Assembly (NCBI GenBank): GCA_029168955.1
Contig: JAPDOI010000421.1
Location: forward strand, 62,001 to 126,000
Origin: Aplectana chamaeleonis
Lineage: Eukaryota > Nematoda > Chromadorea > Rhabditida > Cosmocercidae
DNA: 64,000 nucleotides
Direction: 5' to 3'
The notes under the pieces are model-generated. The model made no database searches, was not told the origin of the DNA, and saw only the letters and a list, made by a program, of their open reading frames with translations. Shown piece after piece: positions 23,781-36,167 of the stretch (position 1 is its first letter; the number at the start of each line of letters is the position of its first letter). The position numbers and the translations under genes are program-made.

Positions 23781-26194
23781 CAACCACAGACGTTAAGCTA
23801 TTGAGAATCCGGCACGAACTCGGAACTACATACAGCTGGTCGTCCTGGCTAGCTGGAATTCCATCGAAACCCTAGTCCAGCATTATATGTAGAAGGAACT
23901 ATCAGGGACTTTCTGATCACAGGACAGGTAAAGATCGATCGGGAAAGTTGAAAAATAGCATCACCTTGAAGCAGTATTATAAAAGTACACATGAAAGTGG
24001 TACGGGCATTTTCATGTTTCTCAATTGATGTTGTAAGTATGCGTCCCGCGAAACGCAAACTTTTTTCTACGCCTAAAGGCAAAACGGGGACGTTGGAATT
24101 ATACCAAATGATCAATCGTTTTCGTCAAAGCAGAAAACATAGAGTCTCTTCCCAATGTTTAAAACCTCTACCCAACAAATGATGCGCCTGTTTCGAAGGT
24201 GTTGCTACATTTTGCAGTGTAGCAACCACAGGGATGCCGAGCTGTAAGTAAATCTGCATAGGCAGTGTAAAAGCTTATGATCTACACATCTTTGTGCATC
24301 AACTAACCGACGAGTTCTAGAGCTGGGCGCAATATGTTGCAAATGGGAACATACTCTCCTCCAAAACAATGTTCCGCAGGCCCAGATTCTGGCTGTTCCC
24401 AACAATTTTGCATACAGTCTAGCATTCCTGAGGTTAACTTGAAACGTGAAGCTACTACTTGGATTAATATACTCATGCCCTGATATCCTTCATTAGATGG
24501 TCAAGGTTTAGGTCGAGGATAAAAATCGACTGGAACGATGAACAATGCTTCTATTGTTCTCATTCGGTCACTCTTGAGGCGTGCCTATGACCTCGTGATT
24601 GATGGCGCTGTTTCAGAGGATTGCACACCTTCGCGACTGCTGGCTAACTCCGGCCGTAAGAGAAAAAGGATGGATTCTCGTTGGCTACTCAACCAGGTTT
24701 TGGTGAGATTTCGGTACTATTGCGAAGCAGACAAAAACTCCCGGCGACTCACTGTAAACAGAACTGATGATACTCTCTATAAAACGTCGTAGTGCCTCAG
24801 CCTCCGTCTGCCCTCCGCTCTCTCACTGTCTCTAACCTCCGCCCCGCACAAGCACGCGTAGGAACCATGTGAATTTCGCCGTTTTATAACCTGTACTTGA
24901 TTGATAAGGGGTAGGGTATAAAAGGATGGCAGAGCGGTGTGTTTTCATTCGCACACCGTTCTTCTCCAGGCATCAGCGGCTGAAGCTCTGAACCCACTTG
25001 GAAGTGGGAAGACAGTTTAACGGCGGCTAAGATACAACAAAATTGGGGTCAAAACTTTGAAAATTTGTATAATCGGCTTGAGTCGCCAAGATTTTTTGCC
25101 TGTTTTGCAATAGCTGATTCTGTTTTCAATCTGAAGAAATTTTGGTGAGATACAGGGCACATATTCTCGCATAGAAGGGCTTCGTCATCCACACTGGTGA
25201 GTCCGTCCAATATCCAAGAAGGAGTATAACTGCAGCAGCCCCGCTTCGATTATGAGGGCGCTCCCATTATATTCTTAGTCGCCTTCAAAGTCTAAATAAC
25301 TATTTTACGTTGATAACTTATTATAACTCTTTCAATTCTGATAAATGTGCTCATATATATGCAACATTTGGCCAGAAACTGAATAGCGACTCCATGCATC
25401 TCAATTCCATGTCTTGCAGAACTGCCCACCTGCAACTTGTTTTTTTATGAATGAAGATTTCAACTACATCTCTTGGTCCTTCATTATCAATGCCAAAGTC
25501 AAGTATCGATTTGGAAAAAAAAACTTTAATTCCCTCTGAATCGCGTACTTGACCTTGGGGGGGGGGGAAATATTGTTCGCATTTCCACCTGGAAACCGGT
25601 CGATGATAGGTTGCGAAGCCCTAGTCGTTTTCTCAGAAGAACAAGAAGGGCGAGAAACCGATACCTTATCTCGCCACACCCTATTTCTGTATTTCCCTAA
25701 CATTCAGTGCATTCGTATTCCTATATTGTATTTTTTCGTTGTTGACGATCTACTTTTGAATCCACACCAATGTGTCTTAGCGGGAGAGCCGAACGAATCT
25801 CCAAATGGGAATGTCATCGTTGTCATCGTTTGTACTCTAGCAATTCACACAATAAACCTACATGCATGTCCGAATCATATCCCAAGTCTTGAATCTTTGA
25901 ATCGCAGTGCTTTGTATTACGGACGGCATTCCGATGACTTGCAGTGTTCGCAGTTGTCTCCTTCACGTCGACCTTCTGCACTGTTCGCCACACCATTACA
26001 GTTTTTATCCGGAACCCACACACATAATTTCATCCCTCGGCAGCCTCTCCAGTGGCTACAATCTACTTCTGCCTTTCCATAGAGCCTTAAAAAACTGACC
26101 CGAGCTTTCAAAGACTGTTTGAAGGTTTTGTACCCTTATTGACTTTTTTTTATTCAGAGACACTTTGCAGAAACAGAAGCAACGTCTTTCTTTA
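23781..26194. other. No confirmed gene; one TATA-like site
   Basis: 'gggtataaaaggatgg' at 24911-24926 is a strong TATA-type motif, followed by 'gcggtgtgttttcattcgca' and a short hairpin 'cacttggaagtggg' (25000). A 10-bp G run lies at 25558. The open frame 25549-26082 (plus) and Cys-containing minus frames at 25823-26111 show no family I recognise and no clear splice sites. Confidence 0.35.
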
Positions 26195-26779
26195 TTAAAG
26201 GCAGTGTTCACGATAAAAACCATATCCTAGTTTTCTATGTTTTTGAGTAGGCAAGTTTGCGAAGTAGTAAACAATAAGGAAAAGCGCCCATGAAGTGAAG
26301 CTCTCGAATATCAAAGAAAAAACTGTATAAGAACCTATTAAAGATTTATTTTCGCCTGCTGGTGTTTTTTGTGCACTGCGCACAAAACGTCAAACCAAAC
26401 GTCGCTAAAGTTCCGAGCTTCGTAACTCTTATTTCAGTGAATTCTTTGTTTTCTGTTTCCTGTGCTTCCTCTTTCTGTTTCCTGTGTTTTCTATTTATTG
26501 ACAAAGAATAAGATGAGCCAATGCACATGCTAGGATGCTAGAGTCTTTCGCGACAAAGAGTTTCAAAAAATTCAGCCTCTGTCTCCTGGTGAAAGGAACG
26601 CAGGACAACTATTACATGACGTGGGCTGGGTGACCAATGCGTTTTCTAAACCACGAGATTTTCACCCACTTCCTGGCCGTTTTTCGTCGTACTTCCGTAC
26701 TTACTCTTCTTAGAGGAAACCAAAGCCTACGTTTCCGCCAAAAAACGGAAAACTTTTTCATCGTGAACACTGCTTCTAA
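26195..26779. mobile_element. TTAA-type MITE, family 1
   Basis: Left 'ttaaaggcagtgttcacg', right 'tcgtgaacactgcttctaa' (right TTAA mutated to CTAA). The interior matches the copy at 14285 and contains a 'ctgtttcctgtg' repeat at 26453-26490. Confidence 0.85.
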
Positions 26780-28121
26780 CATGCCAGCACACTTGCATTT
26801 AAAGGAAGAGAGCTGAGCCCAATGAGAAAGTGATGGGATAGGGGCTCTCTACACACAGAAGGAGAAGTTGTCCCGTTTATGCAGTTCGAAGTCTCACGCT
26901 ACCCAACTTAAGCGGAGTGGTCCCGAGTGGAATTAGAGTTGCAAAAGGCGAGAGAACTCCTTCATCAGTGTGTATATTGCCCCTATCCCGAAAATGATAC
27001 CTATATATCGGTAAGACCGAGCGGTCTATCAAGTGAGCAGCACTAGGTACTTTCCTGACTATTCGGGTGCGTTTTTTTTCAACTTTCCTCTACCTCACGT
27101 CGATGGGCGACCGTTGCGAGGAACGAGCGTGAAGTGTTAGATCTGGTGCCGTATACGGTTGTTTTTGGTTCGTTATCGAATCCTTTTGAATGCAACATTT
27201 CCATTTCGCGCACGCATTGATAGCGTTGATAGAAAGCAGTTTGTTGTAATCAACAACCAGCCTGATACACTTTCTCTATGACGGTGTTCGCGATGAACGT
27301 GGCTACCGGTTCTCCCACAAAGAATTAAGGTTTCGGTGAAGGGTATAGCACAGAAAATCATAAGCAGCACCACTGTGAGCCAATCTACAACTTGAATTCA
27401 AGAATTCTTTTCATTTTTCCGCGGCTGTTTTAGTACAAACACCGGAATTTTTTAATCACAGAAAAACCTGGGAGCAATTTAGGTCACGATAAAAACAGCA
27501 GCTGGTAAAATACAATATGACTGGTTGGAAATTTTAGTAGAGCAAGTAGAATTAAATGTTGTTGAACAATCCCGAAACATTGAGTAGTTGCCTGGTTTGG
27601 GAGGTGGGACATCCGCGTTCGACAACTGTGTTGGCGAATCTTCTGATCTTGTAGTCTCGTCAGGATTCTGTGGTAAGGATTTTAGGATGGCCGTCTGTAC
27701 CCGCTAGACTTACAGAGCCTTCTGTAAACTCACTAATTTTACCAACATGGTTCTCCTGTGCCAGGACGGCGATATAAAAACCTCGCTAGTGTACGTCGAA
27801 TTACCCGAGCGAGACCGCTATAGGTTTTCTAATCCAGTGCAGCTGATAGTTGGTGACCTGGGAAAATTCTTGTCTCTAACCTATACTTACATATCTGATA
27901 ATAGGGTTTGAGCAGGATTGGGAAATTTGTGCAAATGGCTGCGCGCTCAACTACACGAAAAGGATGGAGTCCATTGCTTGGGTTCATAGCATTCGAGACC
28001 CCAAGCATGCTTCATGTAGCGGCGACGACATTAACTAGATAGCTAAAAGAATTATGTACAAGTGGGTCCCGAATGGAATAAACAGTCTCAAATTGTCCCA
28101 AGCTTTACCCTTTTCAAATAC
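26780..28121. other. No confirmed gene
   Basis: A minus frame at 27173-27361 reads 'MIFCAIPFTETLILCG', which resembles a signal peptide, but no convincing donor site follows and it is left uncalled. The minus-strand acceptor 'ttttcccag' near 27863, followed by an open stretch to a stop near 27806, could be a terminal exon of the 28-kb gene; unproven. Confidence 0.25.
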
Positions 28122-28198
28122 CTTAGCACGATGTCTGTTGCGGTTTGTACGATCCTTATCGTCGCGAACTTCCAGTTGCGTAAAATCGCAGAACGCAT
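28122..28198 (-). CDS. Candidate internal exon (minus strand), unrecognised
   Basis: Bounded by a good acceptor 'cagttattttctag' and a good donor 'gctaaggtattt'. In one frame (2 nt + 25 codons) it reads 'AFCDFTQLEVRDDKDRTNRN', a plausible soluble protein. That frame needs a preceding phase-1 exon, which does not fit directly onto the exon ending at 28683. It could be an alternative or later exon of the same gene, or fortuitous. Confidence 0.25.
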
Positions 28199-28501
28199 CT
28201 AGAAAATAACTGTGCTGGTACATACTTCGTGGTCCGAGCACGATCACCTCTGATCCCAACACCTTGTTGCGTTGCTCAATATGTAGAAGTTATCTGCAGC
28301 TGCTGGTCGTAATTTGAGTTCGATATAGACAGTAGATCAATATACAGTGTGTACCATACAAACTCTGTGGCACTTCCAAAGAGCTCTTTGTTTTAATCAA
28401 CGATCAGTAATGGTGAAATATAACTTTGATAGGGATGTTCAGACAAAAAAGACACGCTGACTCGTCTAGAACTGTGGAATACAGAGCTGCTCAGGATTGC
28501 C

Positions 28502-28555
28502 TCAGTTATGTGTTTTCTCGGTTAGATAATTTTCGATTCCGAGGTTGAATAGTTG
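28502..28555 (-). CDS. Candidate terminal exon of the 28.5-30.1 kb gene
   Basis: Acceptor 'atatcgttacag' then 17 codons and TGA: 'QLFNLGIENYLTEKTHN'. Phase 0 matches the phase-0 end of the exon at 28683-28759; the intron between them is 127 nt with a GT-AG boundary. Supports a short C terminus. Confidence 0.35.
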   Translation of the reverse strand, partial: QLFNLGIENYLTEKTHN

Positions 28556-28682
28556 CTGTAACGATATCTTGGTTCTCATGTAGAGCATAGGTTACGAAAC
28601 GCACGAGACTAGCACAAAATGTTAGACTGACATCACTCCCTCCTTTCACGCTCAGGGAACTGTTCTTTGTGACGATATGTAC

Positions 28683-28759
28683 CTGTCCTTTCAAATCCTC
28701 ACATTCCTGCTTCTCGTTTTCGGCAGCTTTCTTTTTCAAGCTTAACCAGTACGCACTGT
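28683..28759 (-). CDS. Probable internal exon of the 28.5-30.1 kb gene
   Basis: Acceptor 'atattttgcaag', donor 'ggacaggtacat'. Two leading bases complete the codon left open by exon 29908-30123 (G+AC = Asp), giving '..ILQ-D-SAYWLSLKKK', then 25 whole codons ending 'NEKQECEDLKGQ' in phase 0. Lys/Glu-rich and probably helical. The exact phase match across a 1.15-kb intron is the main support. Confidence 0.4.
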
Positions 28760-29907
28760 CTTGCAAAATATATTTTTCGATTCTCAAAATATCCCCATTG
28801 TTTGCCTAAACGAGAGTTTAATCACACCAGAATCTGTACAGGACTCCTAATAGTTAGGAGAGATTTTGCTCTAGTTTCACCCTAACATCCCTCAGTGATA
28901 GGCATTTGATACGCTTTCAATAAAGACGCCTCGAAAAAGCGACAATTGTAACCTCTGTTACGAAAGATAGCGATTTCAAAACGTTTTCAGGGCTGCTTTT
29001 TCTTTGAAATTCCGACATGTGGCATCCTCGCGGTAAGTTTGCGTTTAACATCCTCTCGCAGAGAGCACGGAATGAGTGCTGAAATGCGAGAGGAGCTCGC
29101 GGCTAACGAAAATTACCGAAGTTTTCTCTCGCGGCTAGCAAGATACAGTAGAAACAGTTTTGACCATCTACACTGAGGGCAAGTGCGAGTTTAATTAATG
29201 CAGAGGGTCGGGGAAGTCTGATAGCACTGTCAGCCATTTTGATTCAGGACTTCAGCCTATCTTCGAAACTGAAAGGTGATTTGAGGGATAGTCTTGTAAC
29301 GACTTCCGCCAGGAAAACGGGCGATGAGGGATCAGAAGCAAAACAGGGATCACTGCTGAAACACGTTGGCCTATGGTGGCACTAATCAATCCCTCCCAAT
29401 CAACTGTTAATTTTTCGGCGAGCGCCGACACTTCTTTCCATTTTCCTATTTTACTTCTGAAATTCTTTCACTTGGCTATTTCCAGGCTATTTTCCTCTTC
29501 ATAATTCATTGCTTATCCTGAGCTGTAATGGGTGTGTAGAGAATTAATTGCTTGCTCGCTTTTCGGAAGGATTTCCATAACTTTTTAGTGCCAAAAAATG
29601 AAAATTTCCAAAGCAACTGATTTCCAAGTGATTTGCTGCTTTAGTAATGTTTCTGTATTTTATCTGTATAGTGGTGCTCTAAAAATGTTTCTGTATTAGT
29701 CGGTGCGTATCGGGCGAGTTTTGTGGCAAACCAATGTGAACTTGTTTTCAAAGCCAACTATTTTTGTTTTCATTTTACTACAAGATTGGAAAACTCCCTA
29801 TTCATTGCCAGATCAGTGCCATCTTTGGTCCCTTATTTTTATTGAGGATCCGCGAGGCACTTGCTTTGGTGCATTCATAGAGCCACTCGAAGTGTTTCAA
29901 TTCTTAC

Positions 29908-30123
29908 CTTGCAATATTTGCACGCAATCTCTTCCCTGCATGATGCACATATGAGCGTATAACAGTCTTTTCAATATACTTTCAACATCAACCGGGGGCT
30001 GGTGATAAGTTTCAATTCGAGAAGGCCGCAAACAGTTCATTTCCTCAATTTCAACAATGACCGAAACCGCACAATCGCCCCAATCTCGAACGTTATACTT
30101 CAGTTGCACGTTCCCAAAAAACA
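29908..30123 (-). CDS. Probable internal exon of an unrecognised small Cys-containing protein
   Basis: 216 nt between acceptor 'aaaagatttcaag' and an excellent donor 'ttgcaaggtaag'. Two bases, 71 codons and one base: phase 1 at both ends. Product: 'FFGNVQLKYNVRDWGDC', 'VEIEEMNCLRPSRIETYHQ', 'PPVDVESILKRLLYAHMC', 'MQGRDCVQILQ'. Four cysteines are evenly spread, in Asp-Cys, Asn-Cys, Met-Cys and Asp-Cys contexts. It reads like a real host protein, and I do not recognise the family. Upstream exons on the minus strand (above 30123) were not found with confidence; an acceptor/donor pair near 30866-30830 is a weak possibility. Confidence 0.5.
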
Positions 30124-31187
30124 CTTGAAATCTTTTAAAAAATGAAAATTGACTATTTACTTAATCATTCTTATAGGTTTTTGATTATCCATTTCAGTTG
30201 AATGTAGGTCACCCTATCTACTCATTACTCGACGATTTTCGGAAGGTATTTGTCGCACCTAGTGTTACCTTCCTAGGTGCGCCTTCTGATTAATTCATCC
30301 AGGAATTTTAAAATTTTTGTTTGATCGAAATTCTGTTTAGAAAGGATATTTGTTCAGGTAACGTTCAAAAAAAGTCACTGCAAATGCGAGATCTTGTAAG
30401 ATCGCACACATCTGGTGATTTAAGCTATTAATTAACCTAGCATATCTTTCCGAGAATAGTTCTAAAAATTGACAAAGCTCAAAAAATTACGAGAGTTTGA
30501 ATTGCCAAGCGAAGGAAAATTCAAAAATTCCGTTCTAACAATAGGAATTCGAAGAAGTTCGCTTAGAAGGCTCTTCCTCATAAATAAATTTGGTGAATAC
30601 TGCCGAAATGTAATTTTCGACCGTTTTCAGTATGCGGTGCAATGTATTTGAACGATATTAACCTACCATAATAACTGAAAAAGGGCTAGTGCTGAACCGC
30701 CGGTTTTGAAGCTTCTCAACTTACTATCTGCTCTATCTCTTGCTAAACGTTGAGTCTAGAACCTACTGTACTTTTTCCATCCGGAAAGCGTCCAATGCAT
30801 CTTCTCATGTGAGGCAGGTCGCGTAACCTGACGGCACGCATGGATCTCACATCTCTCACTTGGGGCAGCTAAACTGGTGGCTCTGTGGCATCTTTGTCAC
30901 GGTATGTTGGCGGCTTGGAGGTGGCGGTTTGTTCGCGCTTAACACCCCATTTACTACCACCCCAGACATTTCTTGTCGTTTCTTGAGAATTTTAGTGGCA
31001 TGTATGGGTCTTTCGCCAAACCTAGTCTAGTAATTGGACGTGTAGCGATGGTTTGCGGCGGGCCGTGCAGAGTTCGCAACCCCAAAGGTCAGCAGGGCTT
31101 CGATCGCCAGTTATGAGCTACCGCCGCGGCCCGGTTCATTTAGTAAACCATGTTTTAAGAAGCTGTGCACAGTGGCGAAAGCATTGT

Positions 31188-31812
31188 TTAAAAGCAATGT
31201 TCACGATAAAAACCGTTTCCTATTTTCCCTTGTTTTCGCGAAGAAAGCCTACGAAGTGGAGATAATAGCTAAAAGGCCTCACGAAGCCATGAAATTTCTG
31301 GAGAAAAAAATTAGAAAAACCCTCTGAATGTTCAATTCCCACCCATTTTTTATATCTATTTTGTATATTTGATGCAGTTGAAATTGGGGCGTCTGAAATG
31401 GCTTTGCGCTTAGAACTGTGACCTCTGCACCGGAAATCCTTCAAAAATTGGAAGTTCTGGATGCGCATGCTTGAATCTCTCTTCAAGGGAACTATTCCCT
31501 TGAATGGAAAACTCTTCCATGTTGTGGGCGGGTGAATCTGATGGGACGGTCGGACGACCAAAGCGATTTCCATCAACTTGCTAACCTTACACTCCTCAAA
31601 AGGGCCCAAATCTCATGTGTACAAAAAGAGGAAGTACAATCGACATGAATCCTAGAGATACTTTGCGTTCCCCACTCATGGTTGGCGCAAACTCGGTGCA
31701 CCTATGTTAAAGCGTATCTCACCGAGTATGCGTCAACCTTTAATAGGGAACGCAAAGTTTCACTGTGATCCATGGCGACGGTAGATTTTTTGGCATCATA
31801 AACACTGCCTTC
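31188..31812. mobile_element. TTAA-type MITE, family 1, with nested hairpin
   Basis: Left 'ttaaaagcaatgttcacga', right 'catcataaacactgcctt' with the terminal TTAA decayed. A secondary inverted repeat at 31661-31761 ('actttgcgttcccc' / 'gggaacgcaaagt', inner arms 'ttggcgcaaactcggtg' / 'caccgagtatgcgtcaa') is a separate insertion near the right end. Confidence 0.75.
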
Positions 31813-31878
31813 GGACAGGGGCGCAGCAACGAAACCCCTTTCTTGCAAGCAGAATGTATCGAATGAATACGAACACTA

Positions 31879-31962
31879 CTCTGAGAGAAATTGCCGCTGC
31901 GGCTCCGCGATAGTGCCACTTTGGCGCCTACAGGCTCCGAAGCGGCACTATCGCGGACGATC
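31879..31962. mobile_element. Fragment of the 'ctctgagagaa' terminal-repeat family
   Basis: 'ctctgagagaaattgccgc' follows TA, as at the left end of the 13712 element. It contains a short stem 'gcgatagtgcc' / 'ggcactatcgc' and has no right terminus. Truncated. Confidence 0.6.
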
Positions 31963-32708
31963 AATAAAAGAAAGTCAATAACGAGACTCGCTTGATTGAC
32001 TTCGTCCTTTCAATGCTTTTGCTTTTTAAGAAAAGTGACCTCGTGCCATTAGGAATTATCCTAATTGGCAATGAGTAATCCAACTTAAGGTCACCCCATA
32101 ACATCCCGGCTTTTCTTCACACTGCCCTTGTTAATAGCTTCAAATCGACTCCATTGCGTCAGTGTAGCCGACGGGGAGGAGACCATTTCTGGTGTTTCGT
32201 TGCGCTTTCATCGCCGCTATCCGGTTCAAGCGCATATCTGCTATACGTCTAACACTGTTGCCCTCGGACACACGACACATCAGTTCATTTTTGCTCTCAG
32301 TAAGAATTCAATTGCGGCTTCACAATTCTCAACACCTTAAGAACATTCATCCAGATTTGATGGGTTGTTGTGGTTGCGAAAAGGCGCGAAAAAAGTGGGC
32401 TTTTCACCGCAAAGTCGGTCGTGACCTCAGCAACGGCACGGATCATCGGCTAGATCTTGCCTGTATCGGCTCATCATCTGTCTCACAGCGATTGCAATCG
32501 CCTCCTTCTTCTTAGTCTCGTTAGCATTCGTGGTTGCGTCGTCGGCGGCATTGGTGACGACCAGAGGAGGCGGGTCTCCCCGCGCCATGGCCCAGCCCGG
32601 AACAGACCCTTTTCCTTCCGCTCGGGACTGTTCCAGCAGCAGCTAACCAGCAATTCGTACACTACATAACACCTCTTCCGATCACTTCGCAATTCCCGCT
32701 GTCACATC

Positions 32709-33044
32709 ATGTTCTTCAGTCGAAAAAGGCCCCAGTCGGCTGAATACCGCTGCCTATTCACTCTTAAACAGCCCTTTTCTTCCTTAGATTGCTCATTACT
32801 GATTACTGATGTTACACTCGGTGGTCGCCTTCGTTTACTACCGATTACATTCTCGTCTACTCATCGGAAGCGCCACTCGCAATTTTCGAGAGCAATTTAC
32901 TTCTATAACCACTTGGAAAAAGTTCATCCCCAAACTAGCACTTTCAACTCTACAGCCTGCTGCGCACTCTGCCACTCTCTTGCCTGTTACTACTTCCAAA
33001 CCAGGGTAAGAATAGTGATTACCCTAGCCCAGAAATGTCTGTGA
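32709..33044 (+). pseudogene. Possible LINE ORF2 C-terminal fragment
   Basis: The frame includes 'RLRLLPITFSSTHRKRHSQF' and 'SRAIYFYNHL', resembling the RRxxFFxxRxxxxWNxLP end of non-LTR reverse transcriptases. No core motifs nearby. Tentative. Confidence 0.25.
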
Positions 33045-33735
33045 CAGCTCAGGGAAAGAGAACTATTCGTAGAAGACGTGACTGTGTTTATAGATTGATT
33101 GAAAGTACTTAAACATCGCTAACCTTCGCATGCCTAGGATTTTTGAAGTTCAGGAATCTGTGCGGCATTCCGTTGGTTTCAGTGATCCTGAAGCATATTC
33201 ACGTTTACCCGACTGCAATGATTTTGTGAACAGGAGTGGCTGTTGTGATTCCTTCCATTCAAACCTTCTGTTCACCATCAAACACCGTTTCTTATTTTTC
33301 AATATTTTTGCACAAGTTAACCCACGATGCAAGGAAAAAATGGAGAGCTCGAAATCATATTTTTTTCAGAAAAAAAATCTCTTTTGAAGCATTAAATTTC
33401 CGCGTCTACGCCCATTTATTGCTCTTGGTGTTATAGAAGTTGGAACGGCCGAAATTGTTTTCTGCTTTAAACATCCTAGGTGAATAACCTCCTTGTGTGT
33501 CCCTCACACCAAAAATTTTTTCAAAGACAAGTTTTCCGTTTGCACGCTTGGATGTTAGGATTTTTCGAGATAGAGAGTATTCAGCACATTGACACCATTT
33601 TTTCATTGGTAACTCTTCCATAATTTGATAGGCTCATCGGATGGGTTAGCTGATCGACGCGTTCTTCGCCCAATTACTGACCTTTTTTTCCTTTCTTTTT
33701 TGATTTTTTTCCTCTCTTTTTTGAGTAATAGAAAA

Positions 33736-34560
33736 GATCACCTTCTCCTCGGGGCTCTCGCGTGCGATTCTATTGATCATCCCTGCTATTCTGTTCTTCC
33801 AGAAGTCGGCTCAAAGAGTTTTCTAATTTTATTTGTTCCCATCCATCCTAAATCAGGGCTATTATCCTGATTAACGCTTCAATTTCTTTCATTTTATGAC
33901 GGATTTCTTCTATTTTTTCACGTGATTGAAGGAGCACCATACTGTCAATCCGTGAATGAAGCGTCCAAAGATCATAGTCGCCCATCCCGTTTCTGACAAT
34001 AATTGCAAAGAAGCCATTTCTGCAATGCAGTATAAGTGACTAAACTTGACGGAAGGCTTTAGCTTCCTCCTTACTAATATGAGAGTCGACTAGATTTTTT
34101 TTCTGTCGAATGCAAGTTTCATGCGGGGTAACACCCTCCAGGTCCACCTTGAACCCTGAAACACCTACTACTCGCTCCACCGCTGTGTACCAGAGACCAA
34201 ATGAGTCACCTACCTCTGTCAGTGACCTCTCCTGTTGTGAATGAGAAGGGCATTTCAGTCTTCAAGAAGTGTTTTCGTGCTGCTGGTTTCACTCACTCTC
34301 CCTTATATCGAACGACATCAGTCTTTTTGATTAACTGTTTCTGTACTTGAAATTTCTGACTTGTTTTCCCGTTTTTTCTCATTACAAGGAGTGCGAAGTT
34401 TTCACAAAGAGGCTTCCTGATTTTCGTCCACAGCATTACGTAATCGTGCAAGCCTCACCAAAAAAATTTTTGCCTCCATTAAGACCATTGCTGAAATTCA
34501 TGTTTCGCCGTTATGATGCTTTAATTCGTGAATTAAAAATTCCGTTCTGCGCTGTCTGAT
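33736..34560 (+). pseudogene. Possible CR1 endonuclease/linker relic
   Basis: 33740-33860 reads 'HLLLGALACDSIDHPCYS', similar to the CR1 endonuclease block 'LLLGDFNxPxIDW'. 34385-34540 reads 'KKFLPPLRPLLKFMFRRYD', like the linker before the reverse transcriptase. The intervening sequence is too decayed to follow. If correct, both pieces belong to one very old element. Confidence 0.3.
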
Positions 34561-35269
34561 ATATCCTTAGCCGGCAATATTTTTCGCAGAGCCATGATGG
34601 ACAGTGAGACTATTTTTTTTCGAGAGCTCGGCGTGTCCCACCCAATTACGAATCTCCACAAGTTGCGCTGAAAATTCTCCCTGTCGACGAAAATTGTGAC
34701 CAAGGTCAATATTTCCTTACAACTACGTCGCTGATACTATTAATTTCGTTTTGAAGATTTCCTAAATTGATCAACAAATTAAAGATTTTGATCAAGGACA
34801 ATTACTTACTGAATTCAGAGCTTCAAGGCCCCAATTGTTTTTTCGGTTAAGCAGAAAAATAGTAGGTTAAGAATACCGTGCCCACCGGTCGAATGCAATC
34901 CTTCTTTGTACCCGATTAAAAGCAGCTTGCACGCTAGCGAAAGTGGTTGAGATGGCAACGCTATTGGGTTAGTAAGGTTTCCACTAGAACGCTTTCTTCG
35001 TTAGAAGTGTCAAAAACGAGTGAAATCTACCCACCTTGAGCTGTCTTGAGCCACTACAGAGCTGTGACTCCGCCCCTTCTGCAAAACCCCGCACTAAAGC
35101 AGACATCCTGCGAAAAAACCGTTACACTTCTGGATTCATATCAATTTTTCCTTGATTCTTCTCGTCAGTTTCTGAAACTAGCAGCTCCTAACCTTTGATT
35201 TCTATCATGAACCCGATATCATTTTTGAACATGTACGCTGCCTTTAATCCGTTCAGCGACGATTTGTTG
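34561..35269. other. No recognisable gene
   Basis: Only a partial MITE-like right end, 'gtacgctgcctttaat' (35226-35241), adjacent to the next element. Confidence 0.35.
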
Positions 35270-36099
35270 TTAAAGGTCGAGCTCGCAAACATGGTCGAGA
35301 TATCAGCAAAAATAGTCCCGCACGGCCCCTACCATGTAGTCAACGACGTTTCAACCGCTGAAAATCATCCAGGATGACAATATTTGAGCAATCATGTATC
35401 GCACGCCCGTATTTTCACTCCCCTTCGAGTAACAGAATGAAGATGTATTCTACGGAGCCTAGAAAACCTAATTCTCCCAGCTCTCACCCCACACAAATGA
35501 ATGATACCGCTCTCAGAAATCGAAGTGTTTCCATATATGGAAACACTTCGATTTCTGAGAGCGGTATCATTCATTTGTGTGGGGTGAGAGCTGGGAGAAT
35601 TAGGTTTTCTAGGCTCCGTAGAATACATCCAGAATGAACACCTAAACTTGAGGAAACATGTGATAATTGACAGTGATAGCACTATCAAAAGAGAGTGCAC
35701 GAGAGAAAAAGCTCGCTTTACCTGGATATCACATGTTTGTGCACCGATGAGTTCCTCCATTTTAAAAAGTTAGCCGGAGTACAGCGGCATTCTCGAAAGT
35801 GGACGAGAGTTAGTCGGTCTGTAGACATGTTATACTCAAGTAAACCAAGCTATTTCTCTCGTGCCCTCCTTTCGATAGTGCTATCACTCTCAATTATCAC
35901 ATGTTTTCTCATGTTTAACTTTTCATTCTGTTACTCGAAGGGGTGTGAAAATACGGGCGTGCAAGACATGATTGCTCAAATATTGTCATCCTGGATGGTT
36001 TTCATCTCTTCAAAATCCGCTGACAACATGGTAGGCGCTGTGCAGGCCTACTTATGCTGATATCTCGACCATGTTTGCGAGCGTGTATGCTGCCTTTAA
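35270..36099. mobile_element. TTAA-type MITE, family 2, split by a palindromic element
   Basis: TTAA at both ends (35270-35273, 36096-36099). Termini 'aggtcgagctcgcaaacatg' (left) and 'catgtttgcgagcgtgtatg' (right). Long arms: 35360-35441 plus 35630-35720 pair with 35848-36005, for example 'gtgataattgacagtgat' against its complement near 35885. An independent palindrome is inserted in the left arm at 35441-35629. Related to 40897-41379 by its 'gcgtgt(a/c)tgctgccttta' end. Confidence 0.8.
35442..35629. mobile_element. Perfect 188-bp palindrome with 8-bp target duplication
   Basis: The sequence 'gatgtattctacggagcct' onward reads identically on both strands to 'aggctccgtagaatacatc'; the centre is 'ccatatatgg' at 35531-35540. 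I found no mismatch along either arm. 'cagaatga' lies directly outside both ends (35433-35440, 35630-35637), and the surrounding MITE arm is continuous once the palindrome and one 8-mer are removed. An 8-bp duplication is typical of hAT elements (inference). Identical proteins predicted on both strands here are a by-product. Confidence 0.9.
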
Positions 36100-36167
36100 C
36101 GAATTTGTACAACAAGCTGTTAATTTCGGGGACAACTTTCATAGCAGCAGAGAATAGATTCTTACTT

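Noticed and set aside
25549..26082. A 177-codon plus-strand frame
   Set aside because: Composition is irregular, no domain is recognisable, no ATG context or splice signals support it, and the opposite strand is equally open.
27173..27373. Secreted peptide with a signal-like N terminus (minus)
   Set aside because: The apparent start is a GTG; the internal ATG gives a short hydrophobic stretch, but no donor or continuing exon could be supported.
35374..35760. Two similar proteins on opposite strands
   Set aside because: They are the necessary result of the perfect palindrome, which reads the same on both strands.
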